Positions 11,601 through 26,600 of a DNA stretch of 64,000 nucleotides are shown piece by piece; the first letter of the stretch is position 1; each line of letters starts with the position of its first letter. A program made the position numbers and the translations under genes. The notes beneath the pieces are model-generated. The model was not told where the DNA came from. It did not search any database and saw only the letters and a list, made by a program, of their open reading frames with translations. Source of the stretch: Ilex aquifolium (lineage: Eukaryota; Streptophyta; Magnoliopsida; Aquifoliales; Aquifoliaceae); assembly GCA_951799425.1 (NCBI GenBank), contig OX637398.1, positions 1-64,000 of the forward strand, read 5' to 3'.

Positions 11601-14600
11601 TCACCAAGTTAATGGGGTCTAGACGTGTTAAAACTGGTTTTCTCCATTGCCCAAGAGCCTGTGAACCCACTTGATTGGCAGTTGCCACGTACTCCTCTTT
11701 TTAAGTTTATTCTATCGAGCATCAGTCATCTCTTCCCACTAAACAGCCTCCATTGGCTAACTGGTCGAAGGAAAAAGAACTTTGTAACAGCCACTACAAC
11801 AGAGTAATGGGCGGTAATGCCTGTTAAAGCCTGTTACTCCTGTAATGGCCATTACATGTGCGAAATTTTTTGGGCTTTTAATCTTTATAAACTTATGTTC
11901 CTAAGGCATGAAAGTGTTGAGGTTTCCTATTCAATTTGCCACCAGTGTTTATAGATTTAGTACATGATAGAACGCAATAGCCATGGATTATTGATCAGGA
12001 TAATAATTTAATTTTGGAGATACATGTGAATGTCATGCATAAGCAACCTTAGCAGGGGGCAGTTATGCCAAGATTAAAGTTTCACAACTTTTAGATGCAT
12101 TTTTGGTGATTTTGTCTTACTTTTGTTGTCCTTGCTTTCATAGGGGCTACCACAGGTTTTGTTATGCAGGGTAAGATATCTTAAAGAAGTCCTTCTTCTT
12201 CCAGCATTAAATAATGGAGATGAGAAAGTAATAGGTGGTCTTGCATGCTTGATGTCAGAAATTGGTCAGGCTGTAAGTATTTAGAATTTACTTCGATTAT
12301 GAGGCCTTTTTCTGTTACAATTTTGTATCTTCATTTATCCGTGCAGATGTTGTTTCTGATGTCATAAATAAGTTTCTATTGCCACTGGTAATTGCAACAA
12401 TCAAAGGGTTTAGGCTAATGGAATGAAAAGCTAATTTTGTCCAACTCTTGTTCTGACGAATGGCAACAATTAAAGGATGTAGGCAATAGAATGAGAAGCT
12501 AGTTTTATGCAACTCTTGTTCTGATTAGCTTTTCATTATCTCTTTATTGTAGGCACCATCTTTAATTGCTGAAGCAAGTACGGAAGCACTTGCATTGGCA
12601 GATGCACTTTTGAGGTGAGGTTTCAAGCCTTCCCTCTCCCCTCCTTTCTAGTAAATATTAAATTGAGAATATATTGCTTCAGGTCTATGTAAGAAATGGT
12701 GGCTCAACTGTAGTTTTAAAAATCGGTTGTTAAGGAATGTGGCATTGTTGGCCTCTGATATGGTTAAGCCCTAATGTTTGGGTTAGATTTAGTTGAAACA
12801 GTTAAAACTAAGAACAATTTAGTTTTAGTGTTTAGGAGGAGAAAGAACATAAATGGGTAAAGAGAACGAGAGAAATTGTGAAAGAAGATTTATGTGTAGG
12901 ATTTATATGGCACCTATTTATATTAGACTGGTATGGAAATCAATTACAATATTGCCCTATCCTAGAATATTCTGAAAACTAAAAGCAATAGGAAAGTAAA
13001 ACAATAGAAAATTAAAAATCTAACAGAAACTATCATTAGTAGAAAATCAATATAGTTTGCCTAGAAGAATCTGAGTGGTAGGAGAGAAAACAATGGAATT
13101 AGAACGATATTATTATGCTGAAAAAAAATAGACATAAAAATAGAGTTGGAATAATAGTATATCAACATCTTAAGAAAATACTAATCAAACTTTTAGTAGG
13201 AGAAAAAATCATTAACATTATTACTACTTAATCATCTCAAGTTGGACTAGATGAACTTATGAAATCTCCATGTTATGAGAATATAGACGAGGTAGTACGG
13301 GAAATACAATTGGAAGAGACTTAAATGGTCATATAGGAAAAGATGAGATCGCATATGAGATGATGCATGAGGGACATGAGTGAGTTTAAAGATATGAATG
13401 ATTGGGGTGGGGGGTGGGGGGTTGTAAATGGCATGTGATGTCACATTCACAAACACATTTTTAAAAAAAGATGAACAATTAATAACCTTTAAAAATGAAT
13501 TAAGCATCAAATAAATTGTTTTCCTAACTAGAAAAGTAAATTGTTTACATGTAATGACTATAAGTTTATTCCAGAAAAGAGCTTGTCATGAAACATAGGA
13601 TAATAGAAGAATAATGGTTGTATTAGAGGCAAGGAAATAAATTTCGTTTTGAAACGGTTAAAACGTTTCCGTTTTCATGGAAACTGAAACGAATCATTAA
13701 TTGAATATCAAAATTTCTATGTTTCGAGGTATTTTGGTAGGTTTTGAGGTATTTTGGTAAGTTTCAAGGTGTTTTGGCATGTTTCGACCTATGTTTTGGT
13801 ATGTTTCGATCAATATTGTGGAAATAAATTTTTAAATTTTTCTTTGTTTCCATCTTGTTTTCGAAATTTTTTCGAAACATTACCGAAACGTTTCCGTTTT
13901 CAAGCTCACCAAAATGATGTACCGAAATAAAATATTGATCCTTGATTAGAGGATAAAATTATTAAAGAATTGACATTAAATTTAGAGGTTGGCTTAAGGT
14001 GTGACGCCCCAAAATTCGGGAGTCCTTCATCAACCCGTTGATCACCCATCAACCCGCGGAAGTATACCCATGAGTACTGTATAACCCGATATCACGTCGT
14101 TATACCCCATTCACCAAGGTCATAACCAAAACAAAATTCGACAAATTCTCCTTTGTACTGGAGTACTACCCAACACGTAATTTGTTCACATATCATTTGT
14201 ATGACCTTTTCAAGGTCTACATATCAGAATATAGGCTTATTATTATCTATATACATCATTCGTGGAAGTGCGCTCAAAATTTGAGGGCCCCCAGTGTTAT
14301 ATTTTCAAAATTTCAAGTTTTGGTAAGAGTGGGGCGTCACATAAGGTCGGTAGAAAACCCGTGTATAATGATTAACTAAAAATCCAGAATAAATCAGTTA
14401 ACATGTAAATAGCATGTTGTGCATAATTTCGGAGTTAAAATGTGCATAAATACTAATGTTATTGGGACATAATTTGAGGATATAATACATTGTGACCATT
14501 TAATTGATAGTGGAGTGCATTTAATGCTAAGACTCGCTAATAATCTAATGGTCACAATCATTATGTCCCCAAATTATGTCTCAATAACATTGCCGGTACA

Positions 14601-17600
14601 TAAATTCATTTTTAGAGAAAGGTGGAAAATAGCTTATGCCCTTTTATTTTCCTATAATTACCGTTATACCTTGCTTCTGTTGTATCGTTACTATTGCTAC
14701 TACAATTACGACCATTGACACTAGGATCGTAAATACCCATGTTCCGAAATGGGGTGAGTTCACGACCCAAATTGCCAAAATTCCAGACCCAAATTATATA
14801 TTAAACCTAAATCGACTCACGTCCAGATAATCCCAAATTCTTACACCAATCCTTAATTATAACCCCCAACTGGCCATTGCTTGATATAGGTGATCTTTAA
14901 ACTTATATTTTGAGAAGTTGTGATTTGAATATTTTCATAATACAAACATGTAGCCACTAGCTTTTGTGACTTACAACCATCATCCGTATGTTCTCTTGGA
15001 TTATGGTTCGCTTTGAAACTTTTATCAGAAATATCAAACAAATACTAGTTAACTATGCAGAAATGGACATACACTTATACACAATTTCATATAATAGTGA
15101 AAACGATCAGGATAAAAGTTACGACCAAAGCATTAAATCAACTAAGTCTTCCCTATCGCACTGCATATCTGAAAAAGTGTCATCTTGCTTATCCATATCT
15201 GAGCCCATACCACAGTACATAATCGACTCACTGTCCAGTTTTTGCAGTGCTTTTTTATGTATGGTGATGTTTCGTAATTATGAAGTGTTCAGTAACCAAA
15301 TTTGACACTATGTATTGAAGTGACTTACATATTCTAGTAGGAGTATATGAACAATTAAGGCATCTGACAAGGGTATCATGTGTGTGCATGTTGTTAGAAG
15401 ACTCCTTCATAGTGGGACAGTAGTGCGTCTTTTTCAACAACCAAAGTTCATTGAGATCATATTTTTAGGCCAGATGTTTACTGGGGTGTAGTACCCCACC
15501 TACACCCTCAGTAAATGGATACCAATTTGAGTAATGAGTATTTGTTGGATACTAAACCTAATATGTTGACTATGCTGGCAGCTGCGTAACATTTCCAAGT
15601 GAAGATTGGGATATTGCGGACTCAACTTTGCAGTTCTGGTATCTTCCTTATTGTTTACTGTATATTTCTTTTTTTTCCCCTCTCTTCTTTTCTGTTATAT
15701 TTCTTCCTTCTTTGTTTGATATGGAGGGCGAAAGGTTTAGCTGTACGATTGTTTCATGAAATTGTTATGTTAAAAAGAAGAGAGAAAGATTGGGCTGCCC
15801 TAGAAATTCTAAAATTAGAGGAAGTTTGTTTGAGTTGTTTCTGTTAAATGACTTCGTATGCGCGGTTATAAATCACACAGACAAATCAGGGAGCTGAAGA
15901 CTTATCTGTAGTTAGTTCTTTGTGTCCATGTATAAGAATCTGAAAAGAAAGAATATATCTAAATGCAATCTCAGTACTTTCCTGTTTCCCTTGGATGGTG
16001 TCTTTTGGCAGAATGGCTTTGACAAACTGCTTCCAACTAAATTTTGAGTTAAATTACCAATCAAAAAGATGGATTAAACCGGATGATGGGAAGGATCTGA
16101 GTTTTCTAGAGACTTGCATCATAGAGGGATGTACACTTAGACATAATTATGCTAGTCAATAATAATAACTCACTTAGTAAGTACATAATGTATGTGAAAA
16201 GGCATGGTAGGAAGGAGGTAGAGTTGAGTGTGGTTTTCTTGGCAAACTTTTTGTTCCATATAATCTTAACCACAAACGTATAGATAGCGTCTAACTTCTA
16301 AAAATTTTGTAGATTTAGACTTTTAGAACATTTGAGCTTATGAGTTTGTATAGTTGGTCAAGCTGCCAATTAGGATTTTTTTTCGTATGTTTCTATGTTA
16401 TTATATGTAAATAATTTTCTTATTGTGAGCATGCAATAACTAGGTAGCCCCCTCTCTGCCACCAACTGGCAATCTAGTTTTTTATTGATAGATCATACTT
16501 TGAACCATAAAGAGTATGCAAGTAGTTGAATGATTCACTTCTAATTGAAGCTGATAGGAGTGTGACTGTTGGTGGATGGAAATCTTTACCGTACTTCATG
16601 TTTGAAACTGGTGCTTTTGAGATGATAACTCATGCTGTGCAATACAGACAATATCATGCAGTTATACATTTTCTATGTGATTATAGAAATTTAATCCTGT
16701 GTTAAATTCAAAGCTTTATACCTTTGAGATTGTTCACTGTGCTCCATTTCCAGGTGTAGTCTGGCGGGCTATATTCTTGGGCTTGATGTGGATGGTGGAG
16801 AAAATAGGAAAAATGTTGACGACATGCTTTTTCCTGTATTCTCAGCATTACTTGATGCTCTTCTATTGCGTGCTCAGGTTCATTCTTTGTCTACTGCATG
16901 CTTTTATTGGGTGTGGATAGAAATACTTAAGAGTTTGCTTGTTTTATTTGTAAATTTGGTTTGCTCGTGTTGCTAATCTTTCAGACTTGCCATAATTTAT
17001 GATGACTGGCAAAAATCTTGTGTGTTTTCTAGCAAAATGGACTAATAAGTCGGTGGAATGATGGACTGGTTAGTTTGTAAATCAGGTCTCTTGCCATTGA
17101 TTTTTTTTCTTTGACTTGGCATTACTGACAGCTCTTGTACTTATCTCTCCTTCACTGTTTAATGAAATCATTAACATGCGGCATGGCATGGGTTGCTTCA
17201 TTGTGACATGGGTGGTAAGAGTTCGAGTTGCGGAAATAGCCTATCCGCATGGGTGCAAGGATCAAAATATCGTTTCAAAACGGTCGAAATTCTAATACTT
17301 CGAGGTGTTCCATAATGTTTCGAAATGTTGTTATATTTCAATGCATTTGTACAATTATTTCAGAATGTTTCAAGGTATTTCAAGATATTTTGGTATATTT
17401 GGACCAATATTTTGAAAAAAATAATTCTTAAATTTTTTATTTTTTTTCATTCTGTTTTCGAAACGGGTCGAAACGTTTCCGTTTCCTAGGTGACCGAAAC
17501 AATGTACCGAAACGAAATTTTGATCCTTGCATGGGTGATCCTCCTCATACCCCGTAGTGGCGGGATTCTCGTGAATTGGCCCACCCTTTTATAGTATGGT

Positions 17601-20600
17601 TTTCCAGGGCTGGTTAATGAAATTGTTTTTATAGCTGATAAGATAGATTGTTTTTATTTGGTTCGTCTATGTAATACAACATAATTTTCAAATTAACTTT
17701 TAACATTTCATAAAGAAGGATGATGAGCAATTCATTTCCAAGCTATGAAGCCAGAATAGAGAGATCAATAAATAGGTCATCGTGAGAAACCACTATATGT
17801 TAAACAATTAGAGAAAAGCCATTCACATAAACCTCATGAACAGACATTTAATCACATACAGTTTCATCCACTTCAATGTCTGAACAATATCATCTAGGTA
17901 CACTACCACCATTCCATTGAGGTTATAGCTTAAGGTAGTGACTGCGCTCACAATTTCCTGCCACTTGACAAATGAATAGATCTCCGTCCATGGTTGGCTT
18001 AATACTTTTGTACTTGATATATAAGCAGCTAAAGCAAAGTATCTTCCTCTCTAGGGATTGGTATCATGTCACACTGATGAGTACAACCATACAACAATGC
18101 ATTCTACAAAATATAACTCTATCATTGAACATTTTTAAGTAATTGAGTCTACCTAGTTTGTAAATGGCTCTCAGCTCATACAGTCCCAATGGCTTCCTCT
18201 CATTTTTCATGGAAATATGGCATTCACACCTGCCCACATGTACACATCAAATGAAACAACAAAAAAACATTTCATCCAACACAGTGCATGTGACACAAAT
18301 AAACATCCTAGTAAATTCCTTTAAGAGATCACCAATAGCTAGTTATTTTCACAACATAAAACACAACCCCAGAAAATGGAATCATTTTGGTATGCCTCTA
18401 TTGAACTCACAAAAGCAAATTCAATCAAGGTTCAAGAACACTATAAAATAAAGCCACGCCATGAAACAAAATGTACTCACCTGTTTTTGCTCCCTCAACT
18501 TGGTCGTCTCGTGACCTGAATTCTGCTTCTACAAAGGAAATGGAAGCATAAAAAAAATGTACTAACTAAAAACCTAACTCTAATACTTGTGTAAATAGAA
18601 TAAAAGAACAACACTAACAACCCATTGCAGAATCGCAAATCACTGATGTCAAACTATTGAAATAAGATAAAAGATGAACATAATGTAACATTTCACTTTG
18701 CAAGAGTCAATATTAATAATTTCTAACAAAATGAACCAAGTATAATAATAACCATTAAATTCTAACAAAAAAATTGAATTGAACAAAAAATAAAACTAAA
18801 GATTATACTTGAAGGAGGACATCTCACCTATTATAGAGAAAGAATAGCACAAAAAATAAAATTGAACAAAAATTTGAAATTGCAAGAATGTGAAAATTGA
18901 ACAAAAAATACAAATTGCAAGAATGAAAAACTGAAATAGATAAGTTTAATATCCAATCAAACAACAACTCGAAAACGTCATATCATCAAATTCAATCAAC
19001 ACAAAAATTCAATCAACTACAAAAAATAATCATCACCACCAAATTCAATCAACACCCGAATGAGTACATGTTAAAAAACAATTTAATCTATAAATTAATC
19101 CAAACCAAGTTACACAAAACAAAACAAAAAATTCATACACCAAGTTATTTAAAATTTATATGCAAGTGTGTGGCTCGGGGATGCTTTGATCTTGTGGTTT
19201 CCATGGGGCTGGTTTGGTGGTGAGGGTGGGGCAGTTTCGATGGGCCTTGTTGTTGGGGTTTGGGTGGGGCTGGTTTGGGGGTTTCAGGGTGGGCTATTTT
19301 TTTTTTTTTTTTTGGGGGGGGGGGGGGTTGTGGTTGGTCTCGCTGGTGGTTACCAATGGGTGGCTCCATGAAGGGTCTTTAGTGGTTGTCGTGGAGGAGG
19401 GTAGGGGCTGAGAAGCATATGGGGAGAGGGATTGATGGGGTTGGTGGTGATGGTGTTCAACGACGACTTCGGCAATACAAAACAAGTGTGACGAATTTTG
19501 AGTGGCTTCATTTTCTTCGTGATGGTGGCAATTGTGTTCTTCTTTGTGAGTGAGTGTCAGAGAGATGGAGGGAGACGAAGACAAAAATTTGATAGTGGAC
19601 AGAAGAACATAGATGGGCGGGAGAGAGATGGGCATAAAGGGCTATGTAGGCGATGGTGCCTAGAAAGGGTTTGGCGGCATTGGGGGAGAGGAAAAGAAGA
19701 GATAGAGATGTGGGAGTGAGTGAGTGATAAAGTGGGAGAAAGCTATATGGAGATATCTGGTGTTGCTTAGTTGTTGGCATCGATGGTGGTTGTGTGGCAT
19801 TTGGCAGTGGCTTTGGTGGAAAGAAAAGAGACAAAGGGATGAGAAAATTAGGGAAAGAGAAATGGGGAGACAGTCGGTGGAGAGAGGAGATATGAAGGAG
19901 AGAAATTAGGGAGAGATTTAAGAGTAATTGCGTGATTGAGGGGATTGATTGAAGAGGTTTAAAAATTGAAAATCTTGGGAATTGATTTGATGTGTCGGAT
20001 CAAAAAATTTTGAGATGATCTGAATCGTTAATAGCTTGAGATAAGTTGGGATTATTATGTCTGTCGGATGATGCTTTGTTTTATCTTGTAACGATTTGTG
20101 CCGCTTTTTGTCTTTGGAATTTAAAAACAGCTATATTTTATTATATAAATTGAAAAATTCGATTATTCTGTTGAACGGTTTATTCAGGCCTTGTTAACAA
20201 TGTAGATAAGAGATTCTTTTTCAATAAGCCTTTATCCCAACTATTTAGGATTGGTTACTTACATTTTGTTTTTCCATTGATATTATCGAAACCCACTTTC
20301 TCATTTGTGAAATATTAGACCTTCGATAAAGATGTCCAACCCACATGATCGATTCTCTCCTAATTTGTCTCTTAGTGGTTCTACTTCCCCGATTTCACGA
20401 ATGTGTTTCTATTTCTGTCCTTTCTGCTCTTAACAAATGTCGCCATCTTAACATGTGCATTTCAATCACATCTAAGTGTCGTTTGGTAACATTTATAGTT
20501 TTTAGTTTAAAAAAAATGAAAATGGAAACAAAGGACTCAAATGGTGTTATAAATAATTTGTTTAAACAATTTTCGTTCTATTTGCAATTTTATATTAAAC

Positions 20601-23600
20601 AACACAAATGCACATCTCACAACTCAATTACTACAAATACATTACGCAATTTGTAACTATACAACATGTTGTATTTAAACAACCCATAGTCTTACGAATA
20701 CAAATACCCTATTATTCAAGCAAAATACCTAAAAATAGTATCAATGGTAAGAAAAATATTGCTCAATATTACACCACATTGCAACCACAACACGTGGACA
20801 TCACAATAGTGACCCATTTCTTCTTTCACCATACTTCGAGGCATGGTGAATGACATTATGCTCTTCGCGCACTGAATGGTATTGACCATCTGATATAAGG
20901 CAATCCACATGCTCCAATGCTTTTGGACAACGATAAAATGCTCGACCATAAATTTTTTTGGTCCTAGCTACAAAATAATTCTTTATGTGGATGAGTCACA
21001 TGACTGAATCACCCCTAGTGTCACCACAAGTTAACGATGCACCACCACTTGAAATTTGTTTATCAAAATAGTATGCTATCCTCTTTGAACTTTTGACAAA
21101 CATATTGATTGAAGCTACAAGGGCACAACAATACGATTGTTTCTCTTCACGTCGACTACAATTAGGAGGAATAGATCTGTTTCGATTACCATTGGTAATA
21201 ACTAGGTTTTCATCGGTATCATGGACAACACCCTCATCGTTTGAGTCATTATGTTTGTAATGACAAGTACGTCATTACACATGTTGGTGACTTTGACTTT
21301 TGCCATCTACATTCATACAAATTCAAAATCATATGCCATATCTTTAACACCGTACTTTGACTGCTCTCTTTTACAATTGTTCTCACCAAAGTCACTGTAC
21401 GCATGTACATATCTCTAATCATATCAATATACTTATTGCTAATTTTTGTCTTTTCTAAAACCCACCATATTATATCTCTAAAGACTTTATCTTAAGACTT
21501 CTCTAAGTCTATAACTATCATATGGATCTTTCTTTTTCTCTCTATACCTTTACATTGGTATGTTGAGCAGGTATGAAACTTCCACTGTTACCTCCAAAAT
21601 AAATCCAATCCACAGTGATTGAGAGCTTGTATTTCAAGTCTAAATGTTGCTCTATCACTATCTCCTAGAGTTTTACTATATGACTCATAAGTACAATACC
21701 TCCATAATATGTGAAACTCTAAATGTTTCATTTGTTTTTATATATAGGTATTAAAATACATCGGAAATCTTTTCATGAATAGGTAATATGGTGAATTTTT
21801 TCTTTGATTTCTTAAAGAACGAATGTTCTTATTTTATAAATGTATGACCACTTGTATGATCATTATTTGGTCCCTTGCATGGTTTTCTAATGACTAATCA
21901 CTGGAATTTGTACACAAAGCCACTTATGGTCAAATGTATGATGACTTCGGTTTTTTGGTAGTAATTTGGTGTTTTTGGATATTCCAAGTTGGGAAACATA
22001 ATTGTACGAACTGCTATCCCGTTAATTGAGCAAGTCCCATTGTAGGGTTTTGGCAAGTGTTTATGTAGGGTGGTTCTGATATATCTTAAAATTGTGTGGT
22101 CTAGAATGACATTAATGTGTATATGGGTGGGTGGATTGTTTTATATTCTTTCTACTAGATGCAAAACTAGGATACCTTCAAAGCTAGTTGTGCATTATTC
22201 CAAATCTTGCATCATGTGGAAGATGTTCATAGTTCATTCATTTTTTTTTTATATTTCTAGTTGCCTTTTTCCCTTAATTCCTGTTTGAATATTGAAACAT
22301 GGATTCATACAGACATTGTCTTGCACAGGTGGATGATTCTACATTAAATGATGAGGAAGGGACACTAGACTTGCCTGACAGCCTCGTGCAATTTCGGATG
22401 AATGTAGTCGAACTTTTGGTGTATATTTGTCAACTTCTTGGATCTGCTATGTTTGTACAAAAGGTGCTTGTTTTAGGATCCCTTATATAGAAATTGCTTA
22501 ACCTACCATCTGAGTTGTTGTTTGTGGCTTATTTTGCATAAGTCTCACTGATTGCCGATGACTCGCTTATTTCACTGTTTTTTTGTTGTCATTTAAAAAA
22601 AAAATAGATTTGAAAGCATAAGGCAAACTTCTGTATTTTTTTATTTTGTACTATGATCAGTAGGTTTTGGAGAATTCAAGAGAGTCTCGGCACAACTGGT
22701 AAGGTTGTTCTAATATAACCAAGATTTCATAGGTTTGAGTCGCATAAACAACTTTTGTGCGTGTAGAGGTAAGGCTACACAAATCTGACTCTTCCCAGAC
22801 CTTGCAATGGTAGGAGTCTCATACAGTGGACTACCCTAAAGCTTAAGATTTTCCTTAAATGAATCTTGTGGAGCGAGAGGAGTAGAAGGTTATGGGGGCT
22901 TATGTTATTCATAAGTTAACAGACAATGCTTAGGTTTTTTTTGGGGGGGTGATGAGTATTGTTTGGGAATTACAAGTTATTTTGTTGAATTCTTGGGGAA
23001 TGTACTGGTCTGGACCTCGAACCAGTTTATGATGTACATACTCTTTGGTTGCTTCCAGTGTATATGTCGCATGTGTACACTGGTTGCTCTGTTTTTAATA
23101 GCATCCAAACTTTCGTCGACATTTAATCATCTGCCAACTAGCAAGCATATATTTGTATCTCACCAGAGCTCAGCTAGAAAGTTCTTTTAAGCTAGGCGCA
23201 AAAAGATGAAGACGACTCAATTGGTGTTTGTGGACTTGGAAGCCTTGAATACTACTACCCCTAGAGACCTAACCCCCAAAGCAAAAGAAAGAAAATGAAG
23301 AAAAATAAGGGAAAAAAGGAAAAGGGACATGAATGTGTTTACAATGCCGGTACATGTTGTGTACAATTATGTTGTTTATTTCAATGTGTTGTCAAGTTTC
23401 AATTATCTCTGTGTCATGGTTGAAAGTGGCCATACGTGAAAAGTTTCTACCCTCTTTGCAAAAGCCATATTGCTAAGGGATTTGGTAGACATCTACTGTG
23501 AGAACTAGTTTCTTGGCATTCTAGTGTATTACGTTCTTAAGGAAGTAATAAGGCATTCAATTGGCTTGTTAACATGGCTTTTGTATTAGATTAACTTCAC

Positions 23601-26600
23601 ACTCTAATAATACTTGATCTTAATAACAATGTATCTTTCACCCACTACGTGGAACAAAATTGATTGTCCTTAAAGCAAATCTCTTGTTTTAGGTTTCTTA
23701 AATTTGTATGCCAAATGCCTAGGAAGTCCGAACACTTAATTTTGGCCAAAATGTTGGTGTCGGACATGTCCAGGACATGGACACGCTTCGGGCACACACT
23801 AAAATGAGTGTTTGGTTTGTTAGTTGTTATATTTTTTTTTCGGACACGTTTTGGACATATTGGGGGACACGCAACCAACACGCCAAGGACATGTTTTTAG
23901 TTTTTTTTTTTTCAATTTTTTGAAAGCTTGTCAATTAACTTTATAAATAAGAAATTTATTTTTGTGATTTTAAAGAGATAAGGGTCAAATTCATAGTATA
24001 AAAGAGTTAAAATCACTACACAACCATAGGGCACTGATAGAAACATAATTTTGGACACCATCATGAAATTATATACAAATGGAATAAATTTTTTAGATGA
24101 ACCTATTTTGATGAAAAATAGGGTTATGAAATTACGACTCTTTGAAACTGAATAAAAATTAGGATTACGAAGTGAGATATTTTTAAAAATAAAAATTTTA
24201 GTAGTCATAATTATGAATGCTTATGATGAATGTGTATCGGTATATTTGATAGCATGTCCCTTAACGTGTTTGTGCCCTACTTTATTGAGAAATTTCGAAT
24301 CAGCGTGTCCTTGTTGTGTCGTATCTATGTCCCGTATCCGTGTTTGTGCGTCTTAGTCAAACACAAATGCTAAGTTAATGATTCTAACCCATTCATGAGG
24401 CAAAACATTGAAATTTCAGCTTGCATATCACTAGTGTTGCACCCGAAGAACCTTTTAGTTTGGAATTAGGAAACTTTATTTTATTGAAATCTCAAGGTTT
24501 CACGTCTCTCTCTTTTTGTTTCCTTGGATTTTTTAAGTTGTTTGTGAAATTTATGTGGTTTATTTGGAACTAATGTAACTTCTTAGGCTCTTTTTTTTAT
24601 GGTGCTGTTTTCTCTACATTTTCTCAAATGGCCTTTTTTTTAGGCAACTGAGGTGCCGAGGATATGATAAATTTATGAAAGTTGATTTGAGCATTTCCCA
24701 AATAAATAAATAAATAAATAAAATAGAGCTTGCATTAATTTGTCTCCCTTTTTTCTTTCACAAAAAGGAAATCCAGCACAATTGTTGACCTCGGCCCCCT
24801 CTCCCTGCAAAAGGTTGAAAAGCTGAGGAAAGGTGTATAATCAGATAACTAAATTCTTGATGAGTCATCTGACTTGAATCTTTGTGGCAATTAACACTTC
24901 ACCAATTTTTAGTGCTTCTATAAGGCTTCTAATTGTTCTGGCTACATAATTCTGCTAATTTGTAAATAACATATCAGGTGTTCTTTGGTGGTTGGGTGTC
25001 TTCCAACACACAAATTCCTTGGAAGGAGGTGGAGGCCAAAATGTTTGCCCTGAACGTGGTGAGTGCATTATAGTAGTTCAGTGATCGGACTCCAGTATAT
25101 AATTGCTGAGTTTTAGTGTTAGTTAATTTGGTTGTGATTCAAGAAAATTTGTTCAACTGTTATTGTGGGTGCACATACACACATGCACATGAATACATAT
25201 TCTGCCGTGTTATGGGATGCAAGCATTATGCTGAGGTTGAAATACAACCGCAAAAACAACCAAAAAAAGTACAAGAACTTGGGATTTCATACAGGCAAAC
25301 TATATTTTATTCAAACACTCTGAAGATGGTACTGCCTTGGTGTCTCCGCAGCACTAGTATGATTTTATCGGTTTTTGTGTCTTGGCTGGTGAGAATAAAT
25401 TGGATCACACTGGATCACAAAAGAATACTAGATATGTAGCATGTGCCTTGTGCACATAAATTGGTCTGTTACGGTTTCTTTTTCTCTGGTTCCGTCTATC
25501 TACTTTTCCTTTCTTTCTTTAAACTGATTTTTCATTAATCCATCTCAAGCATGGACCTGCTTCTGAAACCTTTCTCTGGTAGCAGAAATATTTTTTCAAT
25601 ATTATCAAAGCTCTGTAGCCTGAATATTGCTTCTTTGGGGATTAACATCTTCTCCATGTCTGGTGGATAGCATTGATGATCTGTAAACTCACCAATCATG
25701 CCTGAAGTTGCCGTCATTGTCATTTTTTGGAGCAGCACTCCATTGATGAGCATGGAAACTGTTTTTTTACTACCTTCTTCCTCGACTCTTATTGAATAAT
25801 GAACTTCAGCTGTGGCTTTTTTAGTGTTTATCATTTAACAGTAGTGTACAGCCATCTTAAAACCTGTCAGATCTCTTAAGAACATGAATCCGAGTGTAAA
25901 TATCAGGGTGTTCACAATAGCAGCACGGACGGGCCAGGGTTTATGCCCATCATGCTACACGAGCGCGGACAAAGAATCTAGTCTATGATACTAAATTTAA
26001 GGTAGTGGCATAGAATATGGGAACACTAGTAGGCTAGGGATTTTGATAAGCTGAATTGGCCTTGAATGAGATAGTAAAGAATATATGATACCTTGTGGTT
26101 CAGTAGAACAGTGACCCTTGACATGGCATACTGGGTGATTATGTAGCCCATCCCAAGTAGGTGAGTGCCTTGAGACAAGGCCTTATGGTGAACATGCATG
26201 ATCTTCTCCTGTGGTATCCTAAATATCTCTACCCAGGTAGATTTATATGCCATTCGAATCCCTTGTGATATTGTTGGTTGTCGGTTGATGCAATTTTAGA
26301 TTTCAATTCTGTGTGCGAATCTCGCCGCCACCCAAATTATTAAAAGATTTCCACATGCTAGGCCTAATATTTAGCTTGCACCTGAAGGGGCATATTAAAG
26401 TATAAATACTTAAGTTACTCCATCTCCAACAACAACTGAAGCTTTTGGATGGTTGTTTAACCAGTTTCATTTTTGTGTATTTTTATCCTTATTGATCCGT
26501 CTTGACAACTGTAACAATGTTTACAAGTTCAATGTTCCAGGTTGCTGAAGTTGTTCTGAAGGGAAGCGAAACTTTTGATTTCTCTATTGTTATGCACTTG

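Larger units (their letters stand above)
12615..15581 (+). other. Intron 8 of the importin-like gene (3.0 kb)
   Basis: GT-AG intron densely packed with repeats: a Copia-like solo LTR on the minus strand, an RTE endonuclease fragment, a MITE of the CAAGGATC family, a Gypsy-type solo LTR and a hairpin MITE. The last 900 bases (14600-15581) show no identifiable element. Confidence 0.75.
16878..22328 (+). other. Intron 10 of the importin-like gene (5.5 kb)
   Basis: GT-AG intron. It holds an Au-like SINE split by a MITE, a GGT-rich tract with a T17-G14 run, and a minus-strand RTE LINE (20205-21745). 17600-19140 is AT-rich with no identifiable element; 19480-20000 is GA-rich. Confidence 0.7.
22464..24977 (+). 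other. Intron 11 of the importin-like gene (2.5 kb)
   Basis: GT-AG intron with an Au-like SINE near its start and a CGTGTCC-rich element at about 23725-24355. An (AAAT)n microsatellite occupies 24700-24723. The rest is unassigned AT-rich sequence. Confidence 0.65.

Noticed and set aside
19145-19909. Several overlapping open frames on both strands
   Set aside because: Produced by GGT- and GA-rich composition and the T17-G14 run; mutually overlapping and without recognisable domains.
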